Notes under the pieces: model-generated
The model's database searches: none
What the model was told of the DNA's origin: nothing
The model's input: the letters and a program-made list of their open reading frames with translations, nothing else
Assembly: GCA_016781885.1 (NCBI GenBank)
Contig: JADDPM010000058.1
Coordinates: 1 to 13,547 of the forward strand
Direction: 5' to 3'
Length of the DNA stretch: 13,547 nt
Source of the DNA: Rubrobacter sp.
GTDB lineage: Bacteria > Actinomycetota > Rubrobacteria > Rubrobacterales > Rubrobacteraceae
Position numbers and translations under genes: made by a program
Shown here: one piece after another, positions 6,896 through 13,444 of the stretch
Layout: every line of letters starts with the position of its first letter
Position numbering within the stretch: the first letter of the stretch is position 1

Positions 6896-6932
6896 GCCCC
6901 CTCCGCGACCGCGTAGGGGGCCCGCCTCGGGC
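6896..6932 (-). terminator. Paired GC-rich hairpins between rpsI and glmM
   Basis: Bases 6896-6902 pair with 6915-6921 (G-CCCCCT against AGGGGG-C), and within this CGC at 6904-6906 pairs with GCG at 6911-6913 across a C/T mismatch. A second hairpin, GCCCG-CCT-CGGGC, lies at 6920-6932 and shares two bases with the first, so the two may compete. No T-run follows on the minus strand. It could be a partial terminator, an mRNA-stabilising or processing structure, or an attenuator setting glmM expression below rpsI. Confidence 0.4.
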
Positions 6933-6959
6933 AGGGTCGAATGATCCGTTGCCGCTACT

Positions 6960-7355
6960 CTAACGCTTGGAGAACTGCGGGCGCTTGCGGGCCTTCTTAA
7001 GACCGTACTTCTTTCGCTCGACGGCGCGGGCGTCACGCGTCAGGAGGCCCGCTCCCTTGAGCTCGCCACGCGCCTCCTGGGACTCCTCGGCCAGAGCGCG
7101 GGCTATGCCGTGCCGGACGGCCTCGGCCTGGCCCGTGGGGCCGCCCCCCTCGACCTTGACGATCACGTCGTAGCGTCCCTCCGCCTCTAAAACCTTCAGG
7201 GGCGAGCTTACGACCGTCTGGTAGGTCGAGCGGGGAAAGTACTCGGCGTAATCACGGCCGTTAACCGTGATCCTGCCATCCCCCGGTACTATCCTCACGC
7301 GGGCCACCGACGTCTTGCGCCGTCCCGTTCCGCTGTACAGTGCCTGTTCCGCCAT
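6960..7355 (-). CDS. rpsI: 30S ribosomal protein S9 (uS9)
   Basis: The 131-residue S9 contacts 16S rRNA near the P site, where its C-terminal tail touches tRNA. It shows G-T-G-R-R-K-T-S-V-A-R-V (9-20), G-G-G-x-x-G-Q-A-E-A-V-R-H-G-I-A-R-A-L, and the invariant end K-K-A-R-K-R-P-Q-F-S-K-R. The start is ATG at 7355, two bases after the rplM stop. The frame remains open upstream through rplM but is unrelated there. It forms the usual rplM-rpsI pair. Confidence 0.98.
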   Translation of the reverse strand: MAEQALYSGTGRRKTSVARVRIVPGDGRITVNGRDYAEYFPRSTYQTVVSSPLKVLEAEGRYDVIVKVEGGGPTGQAEAVRHGIARALAEESQEARGELKGAGLLTRDARAVERKKYGLKKARKRPQFSKR

Positions 7356-7357
7356 CT

Positions 7358-7792
7358 TTATCTCTCCACTTCGTACGGGTGTGGGTTCTGGGCCTCGTGC
7401 GGATGCTCCGGGCCCGCATATATCTTCAACTTCTTGAACTGCGCCCGCCCGAGCCGCGTCTTCGGTATCATCCCCCAGACAGCCTTGCGCAGGATCTCCG
7501 TCGGCTTGCGCTCCAGCATCACCTCGTAGCTGGTCTCCCGCAATCCGCCCGGCCGGCCCGTGTGCCGGCGGTATACCTTCTGCTCCGCCTTGTTGCCCGT
7601 GACGACCACCTTCTCGGCGTTCACTACGACCACGAAGTCGCCCGTGTCGATGTGCGGCGTGTACTGGGGCTTGTTCTTGCCGCGCAAGAGCTGTGCTATT
7701 TCTGACGCCAGACGCCCGAGCGTCCGCCCCTCGGCGTCTATGAGATGCCATCTGCGCTCGACCGATGACGGCCGTGCCATGTAACTTTTCAT
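7358..7792 (-). CDS. rplM: 50S ribosomal protein L13 (uL13)
   Basis: The 144-residue L13 is an early 50S assembly protein. It shows W-H-L-I-D-A-E-G-R-T-L-G-R-L-A (15-29), P-H-I-D-T-G-D-F-V-V-V-V-N, and the C-terminal V-W-G-M-I-P-K-T-R-L-G-R. The start is ATG at 7792 with GGAGG three bases upstream; an internal ATG four codons later lacks a properly spaced site. First gene of the rplM-rpsI unit, with promoter candidates directly upstream. Confidence 0.98.
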   Translation of the reverse strand: MKSYMARPSSVERRWHLIDAEGRTLGRLASEIAQLLRGKNKPQYTPHIDTGDFVVVVNAEKVVVTGNKAEQKVYRRHTGRPGGLRETSYEVMLERKPTEILRKAVWGMIPKTRLGRAQFKKLKIYAGPEHPHEAQNPHPYEVER

Positions 7793-7806
7793 TTTCCTCC
7801 GCGAAT

Positions 7807-7835
7807 GATCTAGACCTCTATCGCAAACGTGTCAA
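7807..7835 (-). promoter_or_regulatory. Candidate rplM promoter, proximal
   Basis: On the minus strand TTGACA (7835-7830) is a perfect -35 hexamer, followed after 17 bases by TAGATC (7812-7807), a poor -10 box. It would give a very short leader ending almost at the GGAGG of rplM, so it is less likely than the distal candidate. Confidence 0.35.
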
Positions 7836-7864
7836 ATAGTAGCATACATCTACAATCAGGTCAG
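7836..7864 (-). promoter_or_regulatory. Candidate rplM promoter, distal, extended -10
   Basis: On the minus strand CTGACC (7864-7859), 17 bases, then TACTAT (7841-7836) preceded directly by TGC, an extended -10 element. A start near 7829 gives a leader of about 37 nt before rplM. The stretch is AT-richer than its surroundings and lies wholly between the nuclease stop and rplM. Confidence 0.45.
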
Positions 7865-7885
7865 CCCGCCGAATGGGAGATCCTA

Positions 7886-8980
7886 TCAATTAATTTCCTG
7901 AACGACGGCAGCGATCCGACTCAATTCTTTCTGAACGACGTCAGCAATGCGCTTCAGGTCTTCGTCGCCATATGTAAATGTTTCGGGGTGAATGAAAGGA
8001 TGATTTTCAGGCGGTATCTCATTCTCGTTTAGCAAGTTCTCCAGTTCCAGACGGTTTTGTGCCCCCTGGGGAACTCTGTAATAAATCCGGATCTCCCATC
8101 CGCTCGGTGAGACTGCCGGCTCGATAACAACGTAAGACTCCTCGTCGATGGGAACCCTGTGTTGCAGCAAGTACGTTAGCCAATAATTGGGGTTAGGTTG
8201 CCAGGGAAGTTGCTGGACATTTTGGTGACCTTTCAGATCGATGAGTTCTGCGAGTCTTTGAACCTTCCCCCGCGCCTCATCCCGCACCTGCTTTATCCCT
8301 ATCAAGAACTTCTCTACATCGTCGCTACGTTGCGCAAGCAGCTTGACGAATTCCTGGTTCATTCGAGTCCCTTTCCCCAAGTTTTCGAGGGTGTTCAGGA
8401 AGTCCAGCATCAGCGTCAGATAGCGAGTGTCCGCTTTAGAAACGTGATGTCCGAGCCTGGAACGTACCTCGCTTGCGAAGCCTGCATGGGTGAGAGTGCG
8501 AAAGCAGTAGTCTAAGCCTTCGCCGGACGGGTAAAGCGTAAGCAGGATTTTGGTCTTCTTATCCTCTGCGTAAGCTTCCCTATTCTCGTTCTTCAAACTA
8601 TCCAGATATTCCGCGTAGTCTTCGAAGGGGTTGGCTACAGCGGCGAAGATTTTGTTCTCGATCAGCACCGCGTGAGAGTCCGACTTTATGAGAAGATCTA
8701 TTCGATTACCCTTCGCTGTGCTGACTTCACGCTCGACGGAGACATTTCCTCCCAAACCCTCTTCCTCACCCGCAATACCCACCGAATCCAACAAGGCATC
8801 GAGAAAGAGACTTCCCAGACCATGTGAACCTTCCGGATCGAAGAAGAAAGCGAGGAAGTTGCTGCAAACGTTCTCGTAGTGAGGATAACCGCCGATCTCC
8901 ATAAACGTCTGCGACCGTTCGACAAGAGCCGGCAACCACCCAAACTTATCCAAGAGCGCTGCCGCTGCGCATGCATCCAT
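7886..8980 (-). CDS. PD-(D/E)XK nuclease superfamily protein (PDDEXK_4-like)
   Basis: The 364 residues show a PD-(D/E)XK core near the N-terminus. Glu36 lies in Y-E-N-V-C-S-N-F-L-A-F-F-F-D-P, followed by H-G-L-G; then come V-E-R-E-V (82-86), the metal-binding G-N-R-I-D-L-L-I (91-98, Asp95) and the catalytic I-E-N-K (107-110, Glu108 and Lys110), with a following D-Y-A-E-Y-L helix. This order is that of the PDDEXK_4 type, which occurs in many accessory and defence settings. The C-terminal 200 residues are unassigned. The start is ATG at 8980, four bases after the methyltransferase stop, with only a poorly spaced AAGG, suggesting reinitiation. Base composition is visibly lower in GC than its neighbours, and it lies between truA and rplM, which are often adjacent. 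Probably horizontally acquired; its target is unknown. Confidence 0.85.
   Translation of the reverse strand: MDACAAAALLDKFGWLPALVERSQTFMEIGGYPHYENVCSNFLAFFFDPEGSHGLGSLFLDALLDSVGIAGEEEGLGGNVSVEREVSTAKGNRIDLLIKSDSHAVLIENKIFAAVANPFEDYAEYLDSLKNENREAYAEDKKTKILLTLYPSGEGLDYCFRTLTHAGFASEVRSRLGHHVSKADTRYLTLMLDFLNTLENLGKGTRMNQEFVKLLAQRSDDVEKFLIGIKQVRDEARGKVQRLAELIDLKGHQNVQQLPWQPNPNYWLTYLLQHRVPIDEESYVVIEPAVSPSGWEIRIYYRVPQGAQNRLELENLLNENEIPPENHPFIHPETFTYGDEDLKRIADVVQKELSRIAAVVQEIN
7898..7951 (-). repeat. Short imperfect in-gene repeat, period 33 nt
   Basis: Bases 7931-7951 and 7898-7918 match at 18 of 21 positions and lie in frame 11 codons apart. They encode R-I-A-D-V-V-Q and R-I-A-A-V-V-Q at the very C-terminus of the nuclease, extending an amphipathic helix. 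Confidence 0.7.
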
Positions 8981-8984
8981 ACCT

Positions 8985-9660
8985 TCAGTCTACTAGCACG
9001 CGGGCGATGGCGATACCGTCTACCCGGCCACGTATCAGAGGCAGGATGAGCGCCGAGAGGCGGGGATCTTTCGCCAGCGACTCGTTGAACTCGTGCGTTG
9101 CACGGGCCGACTCGTCCTCCGGCTCGATCACGCTCCCGCCCCGGATTGCGTTGTCGGCAAGAATCAACGAGCCGGGCCGCGAGAGCCGCAAAGACCACTC
9201 CAGATACTCTGGATAGCCCTCCTTGTCCGCATCTATGAAGGTAAGATCGAATGGCTCGATCTCCTCTTCCACCATCTCCGCAAGCAGCGCCCTCGCATCC
9301 CCAGCCCGCACCTCTACCTTCTCTCCGAGGCCGGCCTCGGTAATGTTCTCCCGGGCGACTTCCACACGAGTTTCGCTCAACTCCAGGCTGATCATGCCCC
9401 CCCTCTTCGGGGAGAGCGCGGGCGAGGTGGATCGTGCTGTACCCACCGAGCGTACCTATTTCGAGTATGCGCCTCGCGCCCGCTATCTCTGCCAGTAGTC
9501 GTAGGAGCCTCCCCTGGTTCGGGGAGACGTTTATCTTCGGCAGCCCGGACTCGCTTGAACGCCGCAGGGCAGCCTCTAGCGCTGAATCCGGCGTCGCGAA
9601 GAGGTTCTCGACGTAGGAGTCTATCCGGAAGAGGAGTTCCATCGGGTCGTCGCGGTTCAT
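8985..9660 (-). pseudogene. Class I SAM-dependent O-methyltransferase, broken by a +1 frameshift
   Basis: Two frames together make one catechol-O-methyltransferase-like protein of about 225 residues. The first part, from ATG at 9660, includes the SAM-binding L-E-I-G-T-L-G-G-Y-S-T-I-H-L-A and ends P-E-E-G-G. The second part resumes with M-I-S-L-E-L, then D-L-T-F-I-D-A-D-K (metal and SAM motif) and L-I-L-A-D-N-A-I-R-G-G, ending V-L-V-D at TGA 8985-8987. The switch falls in a run of seven G on the minus strand (9403-9397); six G would restore one frame. It may be a sequencing error in a homopolymer, a true inactivating insertion, or slippage. Everything on both sides is conserved, so decay, if real, is recent. 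The start overlaps the truA stop as ATGA. Substrate unknown. Confidence 0.85.
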
Positions 9661-10415
9661 ATCGTCCCTTCGAAGTCGAGTTCATCGTATCCTACCGCTA
9701 TCAGCGTAAGACCCCGGGCCGGGGCGGCAGGCCCGGCCTCGCTCCGCTCGCCGCCATCGAGCAGGCGGGCAGCCTGCGCAAGCTCGCGCTTCCCTCCTCC
9801 CACCTCCAGCATCGTGCCGACGAGGGTGCGGACCATCCCGTAGAGGAAGGAGTTAGCGGTGATCTCGTAGACGAGGAGCCCGTCGCGAGCCTCCCAATGG
9901 GACTCCTCCACGGCTCGCTCGAACCTGGTGTGATGGCTCTTCGTAAAGGTGAAGGCCCGAAAGTCGTGTACGCCCCGGATGAGGCTCGCCGCCTCCCGTA
10001 ACAGGCCGAGGTCCAACTCGCGGGCTATATGGATCGCATGTCGCCGAGAGAGCGGGGAGCGGATGGAGTCGTTGACCACTCTGTACTCGTAGCTCCGGCT
10101 CCTCGCGGAGGAGCGGGCATCGAATTCCTCCGACACCCATACGCAACGCCGCAGCGCCACATCTTCCGGCAATACGGCCGTGGTTTTATAGGAGATCGAA
10201 GACGGAGAGAGGTCCGTCTCCGCCTGGAAAGAGACTACCTGTCCGGTGGCATGCACTCCCGCGTCCGTTCGTCCAGCCACGGTCAGCTTCACGGGCTGCC
10301 GGAGCACGGTCCCGAGAGCCTCCGCGAGCGTCCCCTCGACCGTCCTAAGCCCCGGCTGCACCGCCCACCCCGCGAAGTCCGTCCCGTCGTACTCCACGAG
10401 CCCCGCATACTTCAC
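9657..10415 (-). CDS. truA: tRNA pseudouridine(38-40) synthase
   Basis: Converts uridines 38-40 of the tRNA anticodon arm to pseudouridine. The 252-residue length is typical. The catalytic aspartate is Asp51 in A-G-R-T-D-A-G-V-H-A (47-56). Also seen are Y-D-G-T-D-F-A-G-W (9-17), R-S-Y-E-Y-R-V, D-F-R-A-F-T (the region contacting the tRNA) and the C-terminal N-S-F-L-Y-G-M-V-R-T-L-V-G-T. The start is GTG at 10415 with GAGG seven bases upstream. It follows rplQ after a 124-base spacer, the common rplQ-truA order. Confidence 0.97.
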   Translation of the reverse strand: MKYAGLVEYDGTDFAGWAVQPGLRTVEGTLAEALGTVLRQPVKLTVAGRTDAGVHATGQVVSFQAETDLSPSSISYKTTAVLPEDVALRRCVWVSEEFDARSSARSRSYEYRVVNDSIRSPLSRRHAIHIARELDLGLLREAASLIRGVHDFRAFTFTKSHHTRFERAVEESHWEARDGLLVYEITANSFLYGMVRTLVGTMLEVGGGKRELAQAARLLDGGERSEAGPAAPARGLTLIAVGYDELDFEGTI

Positions 10416-10466
10416 TGTAGAACCTCAGTTAAGATTCTCAAACGGATGAGCATACAGCAAGCCGAA

Positions 10467-10490
10467 GGGGACCCGTCACGGCGAGTCCCC
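10467..10490 (-). terminator. Hairpin in the rplQ-truA spacer
   Basis: GGGGAC (10467-10472) pairs with GTCCCC (10485-10490), and inside it CCG (10473-10475) pairs with CGG (10479-10481) around a TCA loop. On the minus strand it is followed by TTCGGCTT, not a T-run. It may be a partial terminator of the alpha operon or an mRNA-processing structure. The rest of the 10416-10539 spacer shows only the truA ribosome-binding site and a short palindrome at 10518-10528. Confidence 0.4.
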
Positions 10491-10539
10491 CAAGAAGCCA
10501 TCCTGTGTTCTGTTCAGAGCTAATAGCTAGCGCTTGACA

Positions 10540-10905
10540 CTACTCCACGGTGTAGTTGACCAGCTCCAGGTAAGCAGCTTCCGCACCGTCGCCGAGACGT
10601 GGGCCGAGCCTGAGGATGCGGGTGTAGCCCGAGTTGCGGTCGTCGAGTTCGGGGGCGACGTCCTCGAAGAGCTTCCTGACGATGGTCTTGTCTTTGAGGA
10701 CCCTGACCGCCTGACGGCGGGCTGGTAGGTCGTCCTTTTTGGCGGTGGTGATGAGCTTGTCCACGACGCTCCTGACCTCTTTGGCCTTCGGGACGGTGGT
10801 CTTTATGCGGCCGTGGAGGATGACCTGCCCGGCCATCGTGCCGAGCAGTGATTTGCGATGGGCGGCCTCACGGCCGAGCTTGCGTCCTCTCTTCGCGTGC
10901 CTCAT
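10540..10905 (-). CDS. rplQ: 50S ribosomal protein L17 (bL17)
   Basis: The 121-residue L17 begins M-R-H-A-K-R-G-R-K-L-G-R, the family hallmark, with the R-K-S-L-L-G-T-M-A segment and the C-terminal G-Y-T-R-I-L-R-L-G-P-R-L-G-D-G-A. It lies near the exit of the 50S polypeptide tunnel. The ATG at 10905 overlaps the rpoA stop as ATGA, so the two are coupled; it closes the alpha operon proper. Confidence 0.98.
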   Translation of the reverse strand: MRHAKRGRKLGREAAHRKSLLGTMAGQVILHGRIKTTVPKAKEVRSVVDKLITTAKKDDLPARRQAVRVLKDKTIVRKLFEDVAPELDDRNSGYTRILRLGPRLGDGAEAAYLELVNYTVE

Positions 10906-11843
10906 ACGCCCGTCCCCTCGCTCTCTAGCTCGTACCCGTACTCGGTAAGCTTCGACCGGATCTCATCGACGCTCTTCATACCGAGGTTGCGGATGTTCAT
11001 CAACTCCTCCTCGGTCATCGTCGCGAGTTGGCCGATGGTGTCCACGCCCTCGCGTTTGAGGCAGTTATAGGAGCGAACCGTCAACTCAAGATCCTCGACC
11101 GGCCTCTCGTCGGTGATGACGGGCCGGCCGACCCGGTTGCGGGCCTCCGGGCGCGAAGCCCCCTCGTAGCCGTCCGTAAAGAGGCCCAGGATCTCCGTTA
11201 GCTGCCGCGCCGCCTCCTGGAGGGCGTCTCTAGGAGCGACCCGCCCGTCCGTAAAGACCTCCATAGAGAGAGAGTCGAGGTCGGTCCTCGCCCCCGCGCG
11301 CGTCTCGGAGACCGTGTAGTTCACCCTTTGAACCGGTGAAAAGATCGAATCGACCGCCATCACGCCTATCGGGTCGGCGTCGCTCTTGTTCTGCTCGGCC
11401 CTACGGTAGCCCTGGCCCCTCTCTACCGTCAGGCGCATCTCCAGGTTCCCGCCCTCGGAGACGCTGGCAATGTACGCATCCGGATCTACGACCTCAAGGT
11501 CGGCCTTAAGCTCGATGTCCGTTGCCGTCACCTCGCCCGGACCCTGCTTGGTGACCTCGAGCTCCATCGGCTCGTCCCGCTCCAGCTTGAACTTGAGAGC
11601 CTTGAGGTTGAGGATGATGTCCACGACATCCTCCTTCACGCCGGGGATGGTCGAGAACTCGTGGCTCACGCCCTCGATGCGTACCTTCGTCACCGCCGCT
11701 CCCGTGAGCCCCGAGAGCATCACCCGCCGCAGCGAGTTGCCCAACGTGTGTCCAAGGCCCCGCGGCAACGGCTCCGCCACGAACAAACCGCGGCGATCCT
11801 CTTCTTCTTCCACCCTGAAACGGGGTGGCGCTATATCCAACAT
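10902..11843 (-). CDS. rpoA: DNA-directed RNA polymerase alpha subunit
   Basis: Assembles the core RNA polymerase and contacts upstream promoter DNA and activators. The N-terminal domain shows L-P-R-G-L-G-H-T-L-G-N-S-L-R-R-V-M-L, the dimerisation and beta-contact helix, and T-I-P-G-V-K-E-D-V. The C-terminal domain after about residue 240 shows L-E-L-T-V-R-S-Y-N-C-L-K-R, then N-I-R-N-L-G-M-K-S-V-D-E-I. I chose ATG at 11843 (313 residues, M-L-D-I-A-P-P), about 10 nt after AGGTGG; an in-frame TTG two codons earlier (11849) is also possible. A 43-base spacer separates it from rpsD. Confidence 0.98.
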   Translation of the reverse strand: MLDIAPPRFRVEEEEDRRGLFVAEPLPRGLGHTLGNSLRRVMLSGLTGAAVTKVRIEGVSHEFSTIPGVKEDVVDIILNLKALKFKLERDEPMELEVTKQGPGEVTATDIELKADLEVVDPDAYIASVSEGGNLEMRLTVERGQGYRRAEQNKSDADPIGVMAVDSIFSPVQRVNYTVSETRAGARTDLDSLSMEVFTDGRVAPRDALQEAARQLTEILGLFTDGYEGASRPEARNRVGRPVITDERPVEDLELTVRSYNCLKREGVDTIGQLATMTEEELMNIRNLGMKSVDEIRSKLTEYGYELESEGTGV

Positions 11844-11886
11844 CGTCAAACTACCACCTGCTGTAAATAGTATTTTTGTCTCTCAC

Positions 11887-12489
11887 CTATCGGCTGTAGA
11901 ACTCGATGATGAGCTGCTCTTCGACGGGCGTGTCGATCTCGTCGCGCCCCGGCGTGTGCAGAACGCGGCCCGTGAAGTTGTCGTGATCGGCCTCAAGCCA
12001 TGACGGGACCGCCACGACCTGGTCTACGGCGTTCACCACAGGCTCCAGCCTACGGCTCTTCTCCCTGACCGAGATCACATCTCCCGGCTTCAAGATAGCC
12101 GACGGGATGTTGTGCTTGCGGCCGTTCAGAAGGAAGTGCCCGTGAACCACGATCTGGCGGGCCTGCGGCCTGCTGGTGGCGAACCCCATCCTGAACACAA
12201 CGTTGTCCATCCGAAGCTCCATGAGCCGCAGGAGGTTCTCGCCACTCACACCCTGCATCCGGGTCGCCTTGTCATAAGCGCGCCTGAATTGCTTCTCGGA
12301 GACGCCGTAGTACCAGCGCGCCTTCTGCTTCTCCAGCAGCCGGACGCCGAACTCCGTCTGCCGCTGCCTGCCCCGCCCGTGCTCGCCCGGGGGGTAGGGC
12401 TTCCTCTCCAACGGATTCTTGCGCATGTTGGAGAGCATCACGCCCGCGCGCCTGTCGCGTCTGCCCTTGGGTCCCGTGTAACGCGCCAT
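11887..12489 (-). CDS. rpsD: 30S ribosomal protein S4 (uS4)
   Basis: S4 nucleates 16S rRNA 5'-domain assembly. The 200 residues include the N-terminal M-A-R-Y-T-G-P-K, the Y-P-P-G-E-H-G segment, and the S4 RNA-binding domain with R-L-M-E-L-R-M-D-N-V-V-F-R and A-R-Q-I-V-V-H-G-H-F-L-L-N-G. The N-terminal region has no cysteines, so this is the zinc-independent form. The start is ATG at 12489, five bases after the rpsK stop. In other bacteria S4 regulates this operon; I see no clear binding site here. Confidence 0.98.
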   Translation of the reverse strand: MARYTGPKGRRDRRAGVMLSNMRKNPLERKPYPPGEHGRGRQRQTEFGVRLLEKQKARWYYGVSEKQFRRAYDKATRMQGVSGENLLRLMELRMDNVVFRMGFATSRPQARQIVVHGHFLLNGRKHNIPSAILKPGDVISVREKSRRLEPVVNAVDQVVAVPSWLEADHDNFTGRVLHTPGRDEIDTPVEEQLIIEFYSR

Positions 12490-12494
12490 CTAGC

Positions 12495-12920
12495 CTACCC
12501 CCTCCGCCTCTTCGGGGGCCTGCAACCGTTGTGCGGCTGGCCGGTGACGTCCCGGATGCCGAGCACCTCCAGACCCATACTCTGGAACGTCCTCGCGGCC
12601 ATGTCCCGGCCAGAACCGTGGCCCTTGACCTCGATATCCACGCGCCGCACGCCCTGGTCCATCGCCTTGTTCGCGCAGCTCTCGGCGGTCATCTGGGCCG
12701 CGTACGGGGTGCTCTTGCGGCTCCCCTTGAAGCCTAGAGCTCCCGCCGACTCCCAGGCTATGACGTTGCCCTCCTGATCGGTGACGCTGACGATGGTGTT
12801 GTTGAACGAGCTCTTTATATGCACGACACCGGTCGTCACGTTCTTGCGGACCTTGCGCCGCGCCCTGCTCGCGCCGCCCCTGCGCTGTCCGCCGCGCTGT
12901 TGCTGTCTCCCTCTACCCAT
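12495..12920 (-). CDS. rpsK: 30S ribosomal protein S11 (uS11)
   Basis: Part of the 30S platform near the E site. The 141 residues carry a basic, Gln/Gly/Arg-rich N-terminal extension of about 25 residues, making it somewhat longer than the common 129. Family signatures: H-I-K-S-S-F-N-N-T-I-V-S-V-T-D, G-F-K-G-S-R-K-S-T-P-Y-A-A-Q, and the C-terminal D-V-T-G-Q-P-H-N-G-C-R-P-P-K-R-R. The ATG at 12920 directly abuts the rpsM stop (TAG-ATG). Confidence 0.98.
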   Translation of the reverse strand: MGRGRQQQRGGQRRGGASRARRKVRKNVTTGVVHIKSSFNNTIVSVTDQEGNVIAWESAGALGFKGSRKSTPYAAQMTAESCANKAMDQGVRRVDIEVKGHGSGRDMAARTFQSMGLEVLGIRDVTGQPHNGCRPPKRRRG

Positions 12921-13292
12921 CTACTTCTTCTTCCTTCCGCCTATGGACGGCTTCGGACCCTTGCGCGAGCGGGCGTTGGTCTTGGTGCGCTGCCCCCGCA
13001 CCGGGAGCCCACGTCGGTGCCGGATGCCCCGATAGGAGCCGATGTCTATGAGCCGCCTTATGTTCTGGTTTATCTCGCGCCGGAGGTCGCCCTCAACCTC
13101 GACGTTCTGGTCCACGTAGGTCCTGAGCTGTGCGACCTCGCCTTCGGCCAGGTCCCGGACCTTCGTGTTCGGGTCCACGCCGGTCTCGGCGAGGATCTTC
13201 CTGGCCGTCGAACGGCCGATACCGAACACGTACGTTAGCCCTACCTCGACCCGCTTCTCGCGCGGCAGGTCAACGCCCGCTATACGCGCCAT
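12921..13292 (-). CDS. rpsM: 30S ribosomal protein S13 (uS13)
   Basis: Head protein of the 30S subunit contacting P-site tRNA and the 50S subunit. The 123 residues begin M-A-R-I-A-G-V-D-L-P-R-E-K-R, with the Y-V-F-G-I-G-R-S-T-A helix-hairpin-helix region and S-Y-R-G-I-R-H-R-R-G-L-P-V-R-G-Q-R-T-K-T-N-A-R near the end, and a lysine-rich tail. The start is ATG at 13292; the open frame continues further upstream but that part overlaps rpmJ and is not S13-like. Confidence 0.98.
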   Translation of the reverse strand: MARIAGVDLPREKRVEVGLTYVFGIGRSTARKILAETGVDPNTKVRDLAEGEVAQLRTYVDQNVEVEGDLRREINQNIRRLIDIGSYRGIRHRRGLPVRGQRTKTNARSRKGPKPSIGGRKKK

Positions 13293-13293
13293 G

Positions 13294-13410
13294 CTAGCCC
13301 TGCCTCTGCTTGTGCCGGGGGTTGGCGCTACAGATAACCCGTACCACCCCGCGTCTGCGTATAACCTTGCACTGCTCACACAGGGGCTTCACGCTCGCCC
13401 TTACCTTCAA
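13294..13410 (-). CDS. rpmJ: 50S ribosomal protein L36 (bL36)
   Basis: A 38-residue protein beginning M-K-V-R-A-S-V-K-P-L-C and ending N-P-R-H-K-Q-R-Q-G. The zinc-ribbon ligands Cys11, Cys14, Cys27 and His33 are all present, so this is the zinc-binding form. The start is TTG at 13410, fixed by GGAGG eight bases upstream and by the family N-terminus. The stop lies one base before the rpsM ATG. It sits in its usual place between infA and rpsM. Confidence 0.97.
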   Translation of the reverse strand: MKVRASVKPLCEQCKVIRRRGVVRVICSANPRHKQRQG

Positions 13411-13444
13411 AGTCTCTTCCTCCGTCTCGCCTCGTGTTCGTCTA

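Noticed and set aside
7356..7751. Upstream extension of rpsI into rplM
   Set aside because: The added residues are not S9-like and overlap the well-conserved L13; S9 starts at ATG 7355.
8698..9392. Read-through of the methyltransferase first frame past the G7 tract
   Set aside because: Residues after the tract lose all family similarity and the true continuation is in the other frame, so this is out-of-frame translation.
11844..11849. TTG start for rpoA
   Set aside because: Gives only two extra residues and is too close to the AGGTGG; ATG at 11843 is preferred, though the TTG is not excluded.
13293..13379. Extended S13 N-terminus
   Set aside because: Overlaps rpmJ in another frame; S13 homologues start at M-A-R-I-A-G.
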